From: Nitratireductor sp.
GTDB taxonomy: Bacteria > Pseudomonadota > Alphaproteobacteria > Rhizobiales > Rhizobiaceae
NCBI GenBank assembly: GCA_020637805.1
Contig: JACKJU010000006.1
Location: forward strand, 62,001 to 126,000
DNA: 64,000 nucleotides
Reading direction: 5' to 3'
The notes under the pieces are model-generated. The model was given only the letters and a program-made list of their open reading frames with translations, made no database searches and was not told the origin of the DNA. Positions 8,769 through 16,643 of the stretch are shown piece by piece (position 1 is the stretch's first letter; each line of letters begins with the position of its first letter). The translations under genes were made by a program, and so were the position numbers.

Positions 8769-9416
8769 ATGAGCGGCATAGGGAATCAGATCAGGGCGGT
8801 CCTGTGGGACATGGACGGCACGCTGGTAGACAGCGAGCCGTTGCATGAGCTTTCGTTTGTTCATGCCTTTGCCGACTGTGGGATAGACGTACCGGACGGC
8901 TTCCATTCTGCCGTTGTCGGACGAGCCGAAGCAGAGAACTACGAGTGGATCCGCCAGAGAACCGGTCTCAGGCTGGGCTATGACGAGTGGCGAAAATTAC
9001 GTTACCGCCACTACCTGAAGCTGATTGGCGATTTGCAGCCGGTCAAGGAAAGTTTCCGTCTCTGGCGTTCCAACGAACAGCGCGGCATTGTGCAGGCAAT
9101 CGTTTCCAATTCCGACCGCATGCTCATGGACGCGAACCTTGCTGCAACAGGCCTTGCGCGTCCCGGCATGGTGACGGTGACGCGCAACGATGTCGTGAAG
9201 GGAAAGCCGGATCCGGAGCCTTATCTCAGGGCTGCCATGCTGCTGGATATTCCGCCGCAGGAAATTGCCGTGGTGGAAGACAGCTCCTCCGGCGTCAGGG
9301 CAGGGGTCGGCGCGGGAATGGCAACCTACTACCTGCCCGTATTGCTCGACAATCCATGCGCAGAGGCGCGCCCATTTGCGGAGCTCGTGTCACTTCTTGG
9401 AGAGGTGGAAGCCTGA
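8769..9416 (+). CDS. HAD-superfamily phosphatase/phosphoglucomutase-like hydrolase
   Basis: A 215-residue HAD hydrolase of the beta-phosphoglucomutase/phosphatase type. Motif I DMDGT is at residues 14-18 with nucleophile Asp14 and acid/base Asp16. Motif II is Ser113, motif III Lys144 or Lys146 (KGKPDPEP), and motif IV ED at 170-171. A helical cap fills residues 20-90. It ends the polyol operon, 11 bp after the mannitol dehydrogenase stop. HAD genes also occur in characterised polyol operons of related bacteria, where their role is unclear; removal of a sugar or polyol phosphate is a reasonable inference. Confidence 0.85.
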   Translation: MSGIGNQIRAVLWDMDGTLVDSEPLHELSFVHAFADCGIDVPDGFHSAVVGRAEAENYEWIRQRTGLRLGYDEWRKLRYRHYLKLIGDLQPVKESFRLWRSNEQRGIVQAIVSNSDRMLMDANLAATGLARPGMVTVTRNDVVKGKPDPEPYLRAAMLLDIPPQEIAVVEDSSSGVRAGVGAGMATYYLPVLLDNPCAEARPFAELVSLLGEVEA

Positions 9417-9466
9417 TTGTGCAACTGCACCGTTCGCGGGCATGAAGCCGGTAGGGGCCAGCAGGG

Positions 9467-10384
9467 TCACGCGGATTTCATGAATTCCAGCACTTCCGGC
9501 AGCGAAGGGATCGAATCGGCAGCGCCATGGCGGGTGGTTGACAATGCGGCCGCCGCCGCAGCGAAGTCGAGCGCAGCATCGATATCCTTTCCGGCAGCAA
9601 GTGAGGCTGCGAGCGCTCCGTTGAAGCAATCACCCGCCGCCACGGTATCAATGGCCTCGACCCGATAGGCTGGCACGGTTCCCGAATGGCCGTCCGAGGT
9701 GGCAAATACTAGGCCACGTTCACCCAGCTTGACGATGGCGATGCCACAACCTTGTGCGACGATCCGTTCGGCGGCCTCGAGTGCGCTTGCGGTATCTGAC
9801 GGATACAAGCCTGATATGGCCTCCGTTTCGCGCTCGTTTGGGGTGACGATGTCGGCAAGCGCGATGAGACCGGAGATGTCCCGTTCAGGAACCGGGGCAG
9901 GATCCAGAATGACCATGCACCCGGCTGCCCTCGCATCTGCCATGGCACTTGCGACCGCCTCGATCGGGGTTTCAAGCTGGAACAGCGCTACCTTCGCGCT
10001 GGCAAACACGGATTGGCCCGGACCCGCATCGGGCCAGCACATGTTTGCACCGGCGATCACGGTAATGCTGTTCTGCGAAGCCGCATCGACATGAATGAGC
10101 GCAAGGCCTGTATCGTGATCCGGCATCCGGATTACACTACCGGTCCCAAGACCGTGCCCTTCAAGCATCTCAAGTGCCTGTGTGCCGAAGGTGTCGGAAC
10201 CAATGGCAGCGCTCAGACGCACCTCGCCCTGGTAAAGCCGCTGCGCGGCCACTGCCTGATTTGCGCCCTTTCCACCGAGGCTGACCGAGTGGCCGAGGGC
10301 ATGGCAGGTTTCTCCCGGTGCCGGGAGATGCGAAACGCGGGCAACGATATCCATGTTGACCGAACCGAATACCGCAATTGTCAT
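9467..10384 (-). CDS. rbsK: ribokinase-like PfkB carbohydrate kinase
   Basis: A 305-residue PfkB-family kinase. The substrate-binding GGKGANQAVAA is at residues 37-47, DPAP at 161-164, and the anion hole with catalytic Asp252 lies in TVAAGDCFNG. The length and GGKGANQA match ribokinase, but the operon context (TRAP transporter and an aldolase-like enzyme, no ribose transporter) means the in vivo substrate may be another sugar or sugar acid. Its start overlaps the stop of the upstream lyase gene by 4 bp, so translation is probably coupled. It is convergent with the HAD gene, 50 bp away. Confidence 0.82.
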   Translation of the reverse strand: MTIAVFGSVNMDIVARVSHLPAPGETCHALGHSVSLGGKGANQAVAAQRLYQGEVRLSAAIGSDTFGTQALEMLEGHGLGTGSVIRMPDHDTGLALIHVDAASQNSITVIAGANMCWPDAGPGQSVFASAKVALFQLETPIEAVASAMADARAAGCMVILDPAPVPERDISGLIALADIVTPNERETEAISGLYPSDTASALEAAERIVAQGCGIAIVKLGERGLVFATSDGHSGTVPAYRVEAIDTVAAGDCFNGALAASLAAGKDIDAALDFAAAAAALSTTRHGAADSIPSLPEVLEFMKSA

Positions 10385-11322
10385 GCTGCAGCATCCATCT
10401 TGCCGATACGCTCGCGAAAGCGGCCGGCTTCTGCTGCGATGTGATCGAGAACCACATCGATTGCCCAGTGGCGTTCCGGAAGATCGTAGGAAACCACACG
10501 TGAATGCTCGCAGGCGAATGTGCCAATGCGCTTGTGGAACCGTTTTGCAAGCTTGGGATAGCCGAAAGCCTCACTCATTGCTGACAAGACAAGGAAGTTG
10601 TCCAGGTCGCGCGCAAGGGCCGGATTGGCCGAGCCGTGATCGTAGAGCCAGCGGTACAGGTCGGGGTGGAAGTTGTTCATCACGCCGGAGAACCCCCGCC
10701 CGCCGGCCTGCATGACCGGCCAGGCGATCGCGGCATTGGCATTGTTGATCGTGAGCGGTGTGCCTTTCGTGAGTTCAAGACGCCTTTTGACGGTGTCGAG
10801 ATCACAGGATACGTCCTTGAGAACAACGAAACGCCCACTGTCGGCACACCACTTCATTTCGTCGTCGGTCAGCAGACGCCTGTAAGGTGCCGGGCATTCA
10901 TAGAACCCAAGCGGCATGTCGGAGGGCAGGGCGGAGATCAGGTCCTTCAACCGCGCAAGCAGTGTACCGTCCGTGTCGTCAGCACGTGCGAGACGGTTGG
11001 TCACCAGGATCGTCGCATCGATGCCGGTTTCGGCGATGGCCTTCATCTCGGCTTTCTGTTCTTCAGCGGAATCCGAAATATGGCCGGAGGCAATGACAGG
11101 AACGGCACCGTTGACACGCTCCATGGTGAAGCGCGCAAGACTGCATCTTTCCTCAAGCGACAGGAATTGCATTTCCGAGGATTGGCAGACGGCGAAAAGG
11201 CCACTGGCACGGTTCGCAAGGTACCAGTCGATAAGCCTGGCATATCCGTCCCAGTCGATCCTGTTCTGCGCATCGAAGGGGGTAATGACGACTGGATAAA
11301 TTCCGGAGAAATCGTGACTCAT
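10381..11322 (-). CDS. dihydrodipicolinate synthase family lyase/aldolase
   Basis: A 313-residue class I (Schiff-base) enzyme of the DapA/NanA superfamily. The Schiff-base lysine is Lys169 (VLKDVSCD) and the catalytic tyrosine Tyr141 (GFYECP). The usual carboxylate-binding GTTGE is replaced by CQSSE at 46-50, so it is unlikely to be the housekeeping DapA. The frame is open to 11358, but the ATG at 11322 gives the usual family N-terminus (DFSGIYPVVITPF). It lies 25 bp after the TRAP large subunit and is coupled to the kinase by a 4-bp overlap. Retro-aldol cleavage or dehydration of a 2-keto-3-deoxy acid is an inference. Confidence 0.85.
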   Translation of the reverse strand: MSHDFSGIYPVVITPFDAQNRIDWDGYARLIDWYLANRASGLFAVCQSSEMQFLSLEERCSLARFTMERVNGAVPVIASGHISDSAEEQKAEMKAIAETGIDATILVTNRLARADDTDGTLLARLKDLISALPSDMPLGFYECPAPYRRLLTDDEMKWCADSGRFVVLKDVSCDLDTVKRRLELTKGTPLTINNANAAIAWPVMQAGGRGFSGVMNNFHPDLYRWLYDHGSANPALARDLDNFLVLSAMSEAFGYPKLAKRFHKRIGTFACEHSRVVSYDLPERHWAIDVVLDHIAAEAGRFRERIGKMDAAA

Positions 11323-11347
11323 TTTGGTTCCCGTGAATGGCAAGGCG

Positions 11348-12643
11348 TCAGCCCGCATAGCCCATCGTTCGCGGCAGCCACAAAGTGATGCCTGGAAACA
11401 GGATCAGCAGCATCAGCGCGAAAATCAGGACTGCCAGAAACAGCCAGATCTCGCGGATGATTTCGCTAAGCGGAATGCGCGTCACCGCGTTGATGACAAA
11501 AAGCAGAATTCCATAGGGGGGCGTGATCAGCCCGATCATGCAGTTGACGATCGCAACCACGCCAAAGTGAACCAGGTCGATCCCGAGATCCCTGCAGCTT
11601 GGCAGGAATAGCGGGATGATGACCAGGATGATGGTAGAGGCATCGAGTATGCAGCCCAGAACCAGGATCAGCAGGTTGACGCCAAGCAGGAAGACGAGGG
11701 GGCTGATATCCAGGCCGACAAGCGCTTCTGCAACACGCCCTGGAATGTTCTCGGAGGCAACGATGTAATTGAGGATCAGCGCGCCGCCGATGACCAGGCC
11801 GATGGAGGCGGAGGAGCGGGCACTTGAAACGAGAATTTCGTAGAAACCGCGAAGGCTGAGCGAGCGGTAGAATACGGCGGCCAGAACAAGTGCGTAGAAG
11901 GCCGCGACGGCGGCCGCTTCGGTCGGGGTCGTGACGCCGCCATAGATGCCATAGAGCAGGATCGCGGGCATCATCAGCGCAGGGAAGGCGCGTATCGTGA
12001 CTTGCGGTATTTCGCTCAGCGGGATCGGTTCCTCGGTTCCAAAGCCACGCCTGTGCGAAAGCCAGAAGTTCATCGCCATCAGCACCACACCCATGAGAAG
12101 GCCGGGCAGAATGCCACCCAGGAAGAGGTAGCCAATGGAGGTGTTGGAGACCAGCGCGTAGAGCACCATCGGGATCGAGGGGGGAATGATCGGGCCGATG
12201 GTGGCCGAGGCGGCGGTGATTGCCGCTGCATATCCGCGGGTGTAGTGGCCGGACTTGATCATCATGTCGATGACGATCTTGCCGACACCAGCGGCATCAG
12301 CCACGGCAGACCCGGACATGCCAGAGAAGACCAGTGAAGCGACCACGTTTACATGGCCAAGGCCACCCTTGAAGCGGCCTACAAGCGCCACGCAGAAGCG
12401 CAGAAGCCGGTCGGAGACCGTGCCTGCGTTCATGATGTTTGCGGCGACGATGAACAGCGGGACGGCTAGCAGGATGAAACTCTGGTAAAGCCCGTCCATA
12501 AGCACCTTGCCGGCTACCCCGATGCTCTGTCCGGCGGCAATGAGATAGACGAATGCGCTGACAATGATCGCATAGGCGATGGGGGCACCCATGCCGGCAA
12601 TCAGGAAAAGAGTAGCGATGCAGAGGAAAAATTCGAAGGTCAT
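11348..12643 (-). CDS. dctM: TRAP transporter large permease (DctM)
   Basis: A 431-residue, highly hydrophobic membrane protein with about 12 segments, of the TRAP DctM family. It carries out sodium-driven uptake of the substrate handed over by DctP. Conserved GxxSGSxxAxxxxxG-like stretches appear near residues 108-120. The start overlaps the end of the small permease gene by 4 bp (12640-12643). Length is normal for the family. Confidence 0.93.
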   Translation of the reverse strand: MTFEFFLCIATLFLIAGMGAPIAYAIIVSAFVYLIAAGQSIGVAGKVLMDGLYQSFILLAVPLFIVAANIMNAGTVSDRLLRFCVALVGRFKGGLGHVNVVASLVFSGMSGSAVADAAGVGKIVIDMMIKSGHYTRGYAAAITAASATIGPIIPPSIPMVLYALVSNTSIGYLFLGGILPGLLMGVVLMAMNFWLSHRRGFGTEEPIPLSEIPQVTIRAFPALMMPAILLYGIYGGVTTPTEAAAVAAFYALVLAAVFYRSLSLRGFYEILVSSARSSASIGLVIGGALILNYIVASENIPGRVAEALVGLDISPLVFLLGVNLLILVLGCILDASTIILVIIPLFLPSCRDLGIDLVHFGVVAIVNCMIGLITPPYGILLFVINAVTRIPLSEIIREIWLFLAVLIFALMLLILFPGITLWLPRTMGYAG

Positions 12644-13227
12644 CCGCCGTTCCGTTCAGCGGGGTCGTTCACAGTCTCGCCTGGGTGATCGGCCAGCGGA
12701 TCGCCGCCCAGGTTGAAGGCAGCCTGGCCAGCCGACCACAGTGCGCGAAAGCCCACGGCGATGAGAAAGATTATGTAGATGATGTAGACATCGCGCATGC
12801 GTATCCAGTCTCCGAGGAGATCGCCAAGCGTGGCTGTCTGCTTGAGACGCAGGATGGCAAAGCGGCTCCATGTGGGTTCGATCGAAGTCAGCAGTGCGAT
12901 GCCGATGACGAGGCCGGTGACCGTGAGGAATACCCTCTGGGTCTTTCTCGGGACGGCCAGAAGCAGGATGTCGAAAGTCACGTGATCCTGGCGTCGCACC
13001 ACGAAGGCGCAACCCCAGAAGATCAGCCAGACCCACAGGGCAAGGCAGAATTCGAGTGTCCAGCCATACCGGTTGGGATCGAGAAAGGGGAATGTCTCCG
13101 CGATGCCCTCAATGCGGGCGCCGTAGCGGATGGCGACCTGAATAATGAAGGTCGCGAACATCAGAAACATGAAGAAGGCGGCCACCGCTTCCGCCAGATG
13201 GCGGGCGAGCCTGATAATGCCGGTCAT
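12640..13227 (-). CDS. dctQ: TRAP transporter small permease (DctQ)
   Basis: A 195-residue protein with four hydrophobic segments, typical of the small TRAP membrane subunit that partners DctM. It contains the family-like tryptophan-rich segment before the second membrane pair (LEFCLALWVWLIFWGCAF). It lies between the binding protein and DctM genes. A stem-loop separates it from dctP. Confidence 0.88.
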   Translation of the reverse strand: MTGIIRLARHLAEAVAAFFMFLMFATFIIQVAIRYGARIEGIAETFPFLDPNRYGWTLEFCLALWVWLIFWGCAFVVRRQDHVTFDILLLAVPRKTQRVFLTVTGLVIGIALLTSIEPTWSRFAILRLKQTATLGDLLGDWIRMRDVYIIYIIFLIAVGFRALWSAGQAAFNLGGDPLADHPGETVNDPAERNGG

Positions 13228-13250
13228 GGCAAGCGCTCTCCCCTCAAATC

Positions 13251-13275
13251 ATGAAGGGCGCAGTGCGCCCTTCAT
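13251..13275 (-). promoter_or_regulatory. intercistronic stem-loop between dctP and dctQ
   Basis: An 11-bp perfect stem (13251-13261 with 13265-13275; ATGAAGGGCGC) with a 3-nt loop lies between the dctP stop and the dctQ start. There is no T-run, so transcription likely continues. It probably protects the dctP message and favours binding-protein synthesis, in parallel with the stem-loop at 3537-3564. Confidence 0.65.
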
Positions 13276-13290
13276 GCAGGACTGGTGCCG

Positions 13291-14298
13291 TTACTCGCCG
13301 AGCTCGTTGATGCGGTCGAGCACGCCCTCGGGCCATGCGGCCGCGAGATCGGAGGCAAGGTATTCTGCCTGAACATGCGAGCGGAAGGCGGCAAGATCAG
13401 GCTCGTAGAGGTCCAGACCCTTTTCCTTCAGGAAGGCCACGAGGTCTTCTTCCTTCTTCAGCTGCGCCTGACGGCCAGCCTCGGCAGCGTCGGTTGCTGC
13501 CTTGAGAACGGTTGCCTGCTGCTCTTCCGAGAGCTTGTCCCAGACAGCCTTCGAGAAGGCGACATAGTTGAGATCAACCAGGTGCTGGGTCAGGGCAATC
13601 TGCTTGGTGACTTCGTAGAATTTGGCATCCACGACTGTGGGAAGCGGGTTGTCCTGTCCGTCGACCGAGCCGGTCTGGAGTGCGGTATAGACCTCGGTGA
13701 ATGCCATCGGAGTCGGGTTGGCACCGAGCGCGCGGCCAAGGAACTGCCATGCATCGCTGCCCGGCATGCGAAGGTTCACGCCAGCAAGATCAGCCGGTGT
13801 CTTGACGTCGCGTTCCGAGCGGGGAAAGCGCAGGTTCACGTGGCGCTTGCCGAGATACATCACGGCCAGCAGCTTCACGCCAAGCTCGTCTTCGACCTTT
13901 TTCTTGAAAGGATCCATGACGGCATCGTTGAAGACGGCAACCTGATGTTCCGCGCTCTGGTGCACATAGCCTGCGGTGAAGATCGAAAACTCCGGGAAGA
14001 AGGTCGCGAGTTCCTGTGCGGAAGCGATCGACATTTCGAGATCGCCATTGGCGATTGCCTCGAGTTCGGAGCCCTGTGCGATCAGCGAGGCGTTGTAGTG
14101 CGGCTCGTAATTGGCAAAACCCGAAACTGCCGGACCGAAGACGCCGGCAAGAGCGACGCTGCGCTGGTCGGTTTCGGATGCCGGGGTGGAAAGACGAAGC
14201 GTTACCTTGTCTTCTGCCTGGGCAAACAGCGGTGCTGCGGAAATCATGCAGGTCAGCGCGGCTGCGCTCAGGTTAAATTTGCGGCGGGTGAGTTTCAT
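13291..14298 (-). CDS. dctP: TRAP transporter periplasmic substrate-binding protein (DctP)
   Basis: A 335-residue DctP-family binding protein. The signal peptide runs to about residue 28 (FAQA|ED), with paired arginines before the hydrophobic core (TRRKFNLSAAA), so Tat export is possible. The conserved ligand-carboxylate arginine lies in NLRMPGSDAW near residue 181, followed by the family element TPMAFTEVYTALQTGSVDGQ. Family members mostly bind carboxylates or sugar acids. It is the first gene of the minus-strand cluster and is divergent from the GntR regulator, with 141 bp between the starts. Confidence 0.92.
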   Translation of the reverse strand: MKLTRRKFNLSAAALTCMISAAPLFAQAEDKVTLRLSTPASETDQRSVALAGVFGPAVSGFANYEPHYNASLIAQGSELEAIANGDLEMSIASAQELATFFPEFSIFTAGYVHQSAEHQVAVFNDAVMDPFKKKVEDELGVKLLAVMYLGKRHVNLRFPRSERDVKTPADLAGVNLRMPGSDAWQFLGRALGANPTPMAFTEVYTALQTGSVDGQDNPLPTVVDAKFYEVTKQIALTQHLVDLNYVAFSKAVWDKLSEEQQATVLKAATDAAEAGRQAQLKKEEDLVAFLKEKGLDLYEPDLAAFRSHVQAEYLASDLAAAWPEGVLDRINELGE

Positions 14299-14382
14299 TT
14301 CTGGCTACCTCCCAAAGTTGCTCAACTGGCCTGATACCGCACTCGGCCAACAATTCGCCGGGCGGGAAAGCCTAGACATCGG

Positions 14383-14396
14383 ACTAACATGTCAGT
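14383..14396. promoter_or_regulatory. candidate GntR operator between dctP and the regulator gene
   Basis: ACTAACATGTCAGT is a palindrome except for its two n positions (ACTnACATGTnAGT). It sits in the 141-bp divergent spacer, 44 bp before the regulator ATG. Its length and symmetry suit a dimeric FadR-type GntR protein. Binding is an inference. Confidence 0.45.
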
Positions 14397-14439
14397 AATA
14401 TGTTTTCAACGAATTTGTGGAGGTTCGTAAATCGGTCGC

Positions 14440-15168
14440 ATGGCGCAGAATGAATTGCTTGCAGATGGGGAGGTGCGCCGGGAAGACCATGAGCCCGGCC
14501 GTGGAGGTCTTCGGAAATTTGCCTATGAGCAGATCGAGGATCTCTTGAACAGCGGCGCATTGCGCCCCGGCCAGTTGATCACCCAGCGGGAACTCGTGGA
14601 GATGACCGGGGCGACGCTTGGTTCCGTGCGAGAAACCGTGCCGAGGCTGGAGGCCGAAGGCCTGCTTGTCACCGTCCCGCAAAGGGGCCTGATGGTGCCG
14701 AGCCTCGACGTTTCTTTCGTGCGCGATGCCTACGAGGTGCGCCGCATGATCGAGCGCGAAGCTGTTCCCCATGTGGTGGAACGCATGGATGACAGCACGG
14801 TCAGGGGATTCATCGAACGCCTCGAGGCATTGCAGGCGGAGCTGGAATCGCATGATGGCAATCCTCCCCAGGAACTGATCGACAGAATTCAGCGCGAAGA
14901 CTGGCAAACCCATTCAACATTTGTGCGAACCATGCCCAATGCGCTGGTCAACAACATCTACAGGGTAACCGCCATCAAGATACGCATGGCGGTTCAGTCG
15001 AGAATACGTGTTACCGGCAGGAATGCTGCACGTGTCCTGAGCGAGCACGCCGTGATCCTCCAAAAGCTTGCCGCACGGGACGTCGAGGGAACCAGGCGCG
15101 CGCTCGACCGGCATATCGGGAATTCACTCGAGATTGCGCTGGGCGGCACGGTCGATCCGAACGACTAG
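14440..15168 (+). CDS. GntR family (FCD domain) transcriptional regulator
   Basis: A 242-residue FadR-subfamily regulator. The winged helix-turn-helix spans about residues 24-90 (YEQIEDLLNSGALRPGQ through VTVPQRGLMVP) and the helical FCD ligand-binding domain about 95-230. FCD domains usually bind a carboxylate with a metal held by Asp/His residues. It is divergent from the TRAP cluster and most likely controls it, with the transported acid or an intermediate as effector. A palindrome in the shared promoter is a likely operator. Confidence 0.9.
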   Translation: MAQNELLADGEVRREDHEPGRGGLRKFAYEQIEDLLNSGALRPGQLITQRELVEMTGATLGSVRETVPRLEAEGLLVTVPQRGLMVPSLDVSFVRDAYEVRRMIEREAVPHVVERMDDSTVRGFIERLEALQAELESHDGNPPQELIDRIQREDWQTHSTFVRTMPNALVNNIYRVTAIKIRMAVQSRIRVTGRNAARVLSEHAVILQKLAARDVEGTRRALDRHIGNSLEIALGGTVDPND

Positions 15169-15271
15169 AATTTCCGTTTGCGGGTAAGAGTGACTGAAGT
15201 CTCGCTGGAACCAGGGAGCCTCAATGTGAAAGCAAGCTCAGCAATTTATCAATGCAAGTCTTTGAAAAAAT

Positions 15272-15348
15272 TGGTGATCCCGACAGGATTCGAACCTGTG
15301 ACCCTCAGATTAGGAATCTGATGCTCTATCCTGCTGAGCTACGGGACC
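15272..15348 (-). tRNA. tRNA-Arg (anticodon CCT)
   Basis: The minus strand folds as a complete cloverleaf of 77 nt with an encoded CCA end. The acceptor stem GGTCCCG pairs with CGGGATC through one G-T. The anticodon stem TCAGA/TCTGA encloses loop TTCCTAA, giving anticodon CCT, which reads AGG. The T-arm is ACAGG-TTCGAAT-CCTGT. It stands alone between the GntR gene and the ureohydrolase. No integrase lies next to it. Confidence 0.97.
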
Positions 15349-15464
15349 AATAGTGCGTTTCGAGTTTGCGTTTTCCGGCAAGCGCGAACAGGCCCTAGAT
15401 AACAAACCGGGCGTGAAATTCAATTGCAGATTGCCACCACCCTCCAGCGATGTGCAGGCCGTCT

Positions 15465-16433
15465 TCATTTGCGGTGGTGCATGATCCTGCCGATCGTGTT
15501 CATCAGCAATTGCGCGGCGAGGATTGCCGTAGTCCCGGTATGGTCATAGTCGGGTGCGACCTCGACCAGATCGATGCCAACGACGTTGCCGCGCCTGGCC
15601 AGACCGTCAATCAGTTCAAGAATTTCGTAATAGAGAAATCCACCATGGGAGGGGGTACCGGTTCCAGGTGCAATCGAGGGATCGAAACCGTCGATATCGA
15701 TGGTCAGATAGATCCGGGCATCTGCAGGAATGCGCCCGAGCACCTGTTCGACACCCAGTTTCCTGAACTGCCGGACGGAGAGTATATCCGATCCCATCGC
15801 ACGGGCGTCGTCATATCCTTCCTTGGCGGTCGAGGAAACATTGCGGATGCCGATCTGGCTCAAGCCCGAGACATAGGGTTTTTCCGCGGCCCTGCGCATG
15901 GGATTGCCGTGTCCGAAACGGACACCGTGACGCTCGTCCACGAAATCCAGATGCGCATCGATCTGCACGATGTGGATCGGGCCGTTCTTTTCGCAATCGC
16001 CGGCGAAGGCGTCGATGCAGGGAATGTTGATCGAGTGGTCGCCACCGAGAACGACGGGCAGGGCACCTGCCGCGAGAGCGGCCTCGACGCCTGTGCGGAT
16101 ACCTGCATGGCTTCCCTCCGTGTCCGTGTGGATGATGTCAGCATCGCCCATGTCGACAATCTTCACCTCGCCTGCGGGCAGATAGGTAATATCGTCCTCA
16201 TGATCGTAGGCGCCGCCATGACCGAATGAAAACAGGGTGGATGCTTCGCGGATGCCGCGCGGGCCGAAACGTGCTCCTGCCCGCCACTGGGTGCCGAAGT
16301 CGAAAGGTGCGCCCAGGATGGCCACGTCAGCATCAAGCTTGCTCCAGTCCTCGCAATAGGGACTTTTGGCAAACGTTGGAATGCCGACGAAGGGCAGGTT
16401 CAACCTGCCTTTTTCATATCCGTGCTGTGCCAT
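15465..16433 (-). CDS. speB: agmatinase-family ureohydrolase
   Basis: A 322-residue binuclear-manganese ureohydrolase. Metal ligands are visible as His133 (GGDHS), Asp159, His161 and Asp163 (DAHLD), and Asp246 and Asp248 (DIDGFDP). Family members hydrolyse a guanidino group to urea. Agmatine is the default guess, giving putrescine, but guanidinobutyrate or related guanidino acids are equally possible, as several so-called agmatinases have other substrates. The ATG at 16433 is preferred over the frame's limit at 16481 because it gives the usual N-terminus. It is divergent from ugd. Confidence 0.85.
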   Translation of the reverse strand: MAQHGYEKGRLNLPFVGIPTFAKSPYCEDWSKLDADVAILGAPFDFGTQWRAGARFGPRGIREASTLFSFGHGGAYDHEDDITYLPAGEVKIVDMGDADIIHTDTEGSHAGIRTGVEAALAAGALPVVLGGDHSINIPCIDAFAGDCEKNGPIHIVQIDAHLDFVDERHGVRFGHGNPMRRAAEKPYVSGLSQIGIRNVSSTAKEGYDDARAMGSDILSVRQFRKLGVEQVLGRIPADARIYLTIDIDGFDPSIAPGTGTPSHGGFLYYEILELIDGLARRGNVVGIDLVEVAPDYDHTGTTAILAAQLLMNTIGRIMHHRK

Positions 16434-16580
16434 GGATGAATGTCCTGCCTGACCACGGGAGCTTCTGCCCGGGCATGTCAATCGGTTGTAATCAGGGTGT
16501 CATCCGAACATGTAATGGCGCGCGCGGCAAGGCATTAGCGGGCGTTCCCGCTTGCGAAATGCGCGCTTTGAGGGTAGGCC

Positions 16581-16615
16581 TCAGCCGCATACCGGCATCG
16601 GCTGAAGCATGCCGG
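16581..16615 (+). promoter_or_regulatory. overlapping alternative hairpins in the ugd leader
   Basis: Two perfect 7-bp inverted repeats interlock. TCAGCCG (16581-16587) pairs with CGGCTGA (16599-16605), and CCGGCAT (16592-16598) pairs with ATGCCGG (16609-16615). They can form either of two exclusive hairpins or, if the 3-nt last loop allows, an H-type pseudoknot. The element ends 28 nt before the ugd start codon. Function is unknown. Confidence 0.5.
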
Positions 16616-16643
16616 AAGAAATACCCTTCTGGAGTTGAATTCC

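Noticed and set aside
13285..14334. A 349-codon plus-strand frame antisense to dctP
   Set aside because: dctP has a signal peptide and the TRAP ligand arginine; the antisense product shows no family features.
15272..15348. tRNA-Arg as the integration site of a genomic island
   Set aside because: No integrase, direct repeat of the tRNA end or composition break is visible on either side.
16434..16643. Guanidine riboswitch controlling the ureohydrolase
   Set aside because: The alternative hairpins lie on the ugd side and read in the ugd direction. I see no guanidine aptamer core motif.
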